A stretch of DNA of 5,452 bases from Acidobacteriota bacterium (GTDB lineage: Bacteria; Acidobacteriota; Blastocatellia; Pyrinomonadales; Pyrinomonadaceae), in contig QHXL01000304.1 of NCBI GenBank assembly GCA_003222935.1, positions 2,699 through 8,150 of the forward strand, written 5' to 3'. The position numbers and the translations under genes are program-made. Positions 4,774-5,452 of the stretch are shown piece after piece (position 1 is the stretch's first letter; each line of letters starts with the position of its first letter). Under the pieces are notes generated by a model that did no database searches, was not told the origin of the DNA, and saw only the letters and a list, made by a program, of their open reading frames with translations.

Positions 4774-5452
4774 ATGAAAGCTCGCCTGGTCTGGCTAATA
4801 CTGTGTTGCATTTGGGGATCGACATGGCTCTTCATCAAGCTCGGTCTTGAAGACCTGCCACCATTCACGTTCGCCGGGATCAGATTTGTAATTGCCTGCA
4901 CAATTCTGTTTGTAATCATTCGAGCGAAAGGGTTCCGGTTACCCCGGTCTCGTAGTGATTGGACGTTACTGCTGGCGACGGGCCTTCTTTCGTTTAGTTT
5001 GAATTATGGGTTGCTGTTCTGGGGGGAGCAGTACATCTCATCAGGCCTCGCCGCTTTATTGCAGGCAACTATTCCAGTCTTCGGTTTGGTGATTGCCCAC
5101 TTTTATTTACCGGGTGAACGGATGACGTGGCCCAGGATTTTTGGTGTTGTATTTGGGTTCCTGGGCGTTGGAATCGTCTTCTCTAATCAGTTAGCCGTTG
5201 CCAATGGAAAGGCGTTGGCTGGATGTGGTGCCCTGGTTGTCGGTTCAGGGTGTGCCGCCTATTCAAATGTGCTGGTGAAGGCTCGCGGGAAGAAGCTTGA
5301 CCCGGCCATACTCGCAGCTGGTCAGATGTTCTTTGGCTTGATTCCTCTTTTGATAGTTGGAATTCCACTCGAAGGAAATCCGTTGAAGTTTCACTGGACG
5401 CCGATTGCGGTCTTGTCGATGTGTTATCTGGCGGTGGTGGGCTCAGTGATTG
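4774..5452 (+). CDS. EamA/DMT-family membrane transporter (3' part missing)
   Basis: 226 codons of an inner-membrane drug/metabolite-superfamily transporter, truncated by the right edge; family members are about 300 residues, so some 70-80 are missing. The N-terminus RLVWLILCCIWGSTWLFIKLGLEDLPPFTFAGIRF is typical of the first EamA domain, with W14-G15 and the Pro-Pro and Arg before helix 2. NYGLLFWGEQYISSGLAALLQATIPVF (77-103) is the characteristic helix 3-4 block, including E85. GKALAGCGALVVGSGCAAYSNVLVKARG (from about 145) opens the second EamA repeat. The usual layout is ten helices with two inverted repeats. These proteins export or import amino acids, purines or other small metabolites; the substrate is not predictable here. 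ATG 4774 is chosen because it directly precedes the first helix and an upstream ATG (4755) is out of frame. No good ribosome site is visible, so initiation may be weak or leaderless. Confidence 0.93.
   Translation, partial: MKARLVWLILCCIWGSTWLFIKLGLEDLPPFTFAGIRFVIACTILFVIIRAKGFRLPRSRSDWTLLLATGLLSFSLNYGLLFWGEQYISSGLAALLQATIPVFGLVIAHFYLPGERMTWPRIFGVVFGFLGVGIVFSNQLAVANGKALAGCGALVVGSGCAAYSNVLVKARGKKLDPAILAAGQMFFGLIPLLIVGIPLEGNPLKFHWTPIAVLSMCYLAVVGSVI

Noticed and set aside
1..5452. CRISPR array, tRNA or rRNA genes
   Set aside because: No regularly spaced long repeats and no tRNA-like cloverleaf or rRNA segments were seen. The only phased repeats are the three 8-mers at 3568-3597.

Overview
The window looks like a chromosomal segment of a free-living bacterium with moderate GC (about half G+C by eye). 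The mix of genes would fit an acidobacterial (Blastocatellia/Pyrinomonas-like) genome. That placement is a weak inference, because no rRNA or other marker gene is present.

Layout. (1) 1-1659, minus strand: three closely packed genes read leftwards. First is a cytoplasmic protein of unknown function (possibly the group labelled 'AlkZ-related'), then a small secreted protein overlapping it by ATGA, then a cupin-domain protein 5 nt further on that runs off the left edge. (2) 1660-1721: a short divergent promoter region, with a good sigma-70-type promoter for the rightward genes. (3) 1722-2971, plus strand: an acidic protein with an N-terminal four-cysteine cluster, then a HIT-family nucleotide hydrolase/transferase, probably co-transcribed. 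(4) 2972-3858: almost 900 bp with no credible protein gene. Its first two thirds are filled with GNRA-capped and other strong hairpins and long-range pairings. This looks like a large structured non-coding RNA, most likely of the HEARO / IscB omega-RNA type but without any iscB gene. A symmetrical UUCG hairpin and a very good intrinsic terminator follow. The last 300 bp are a leader region with phased direct repeats and further hairpins. (5) 3859-4665, plus strand: a two-domain VOC (glyoxalase/bleomycin-resistance fold) protein, followed by a GC-rich hairpin terminator. (6) 4774 to the right edge, plus strand: an EamA/DMT-family membrane transporter, cut by the window end.

The protein genes look like ordinary housekeeping or accessory functions and do not form one pathway. 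The standout feature is the structured RNA at about 3023-3430. If it is an omega-RNA, it is an orphan one: a possible trans-acting guide RNA or a remnant of an IS200/IS605-like element. The class assignment rests on remembered sequence character and structure, not on a covariance-model search.
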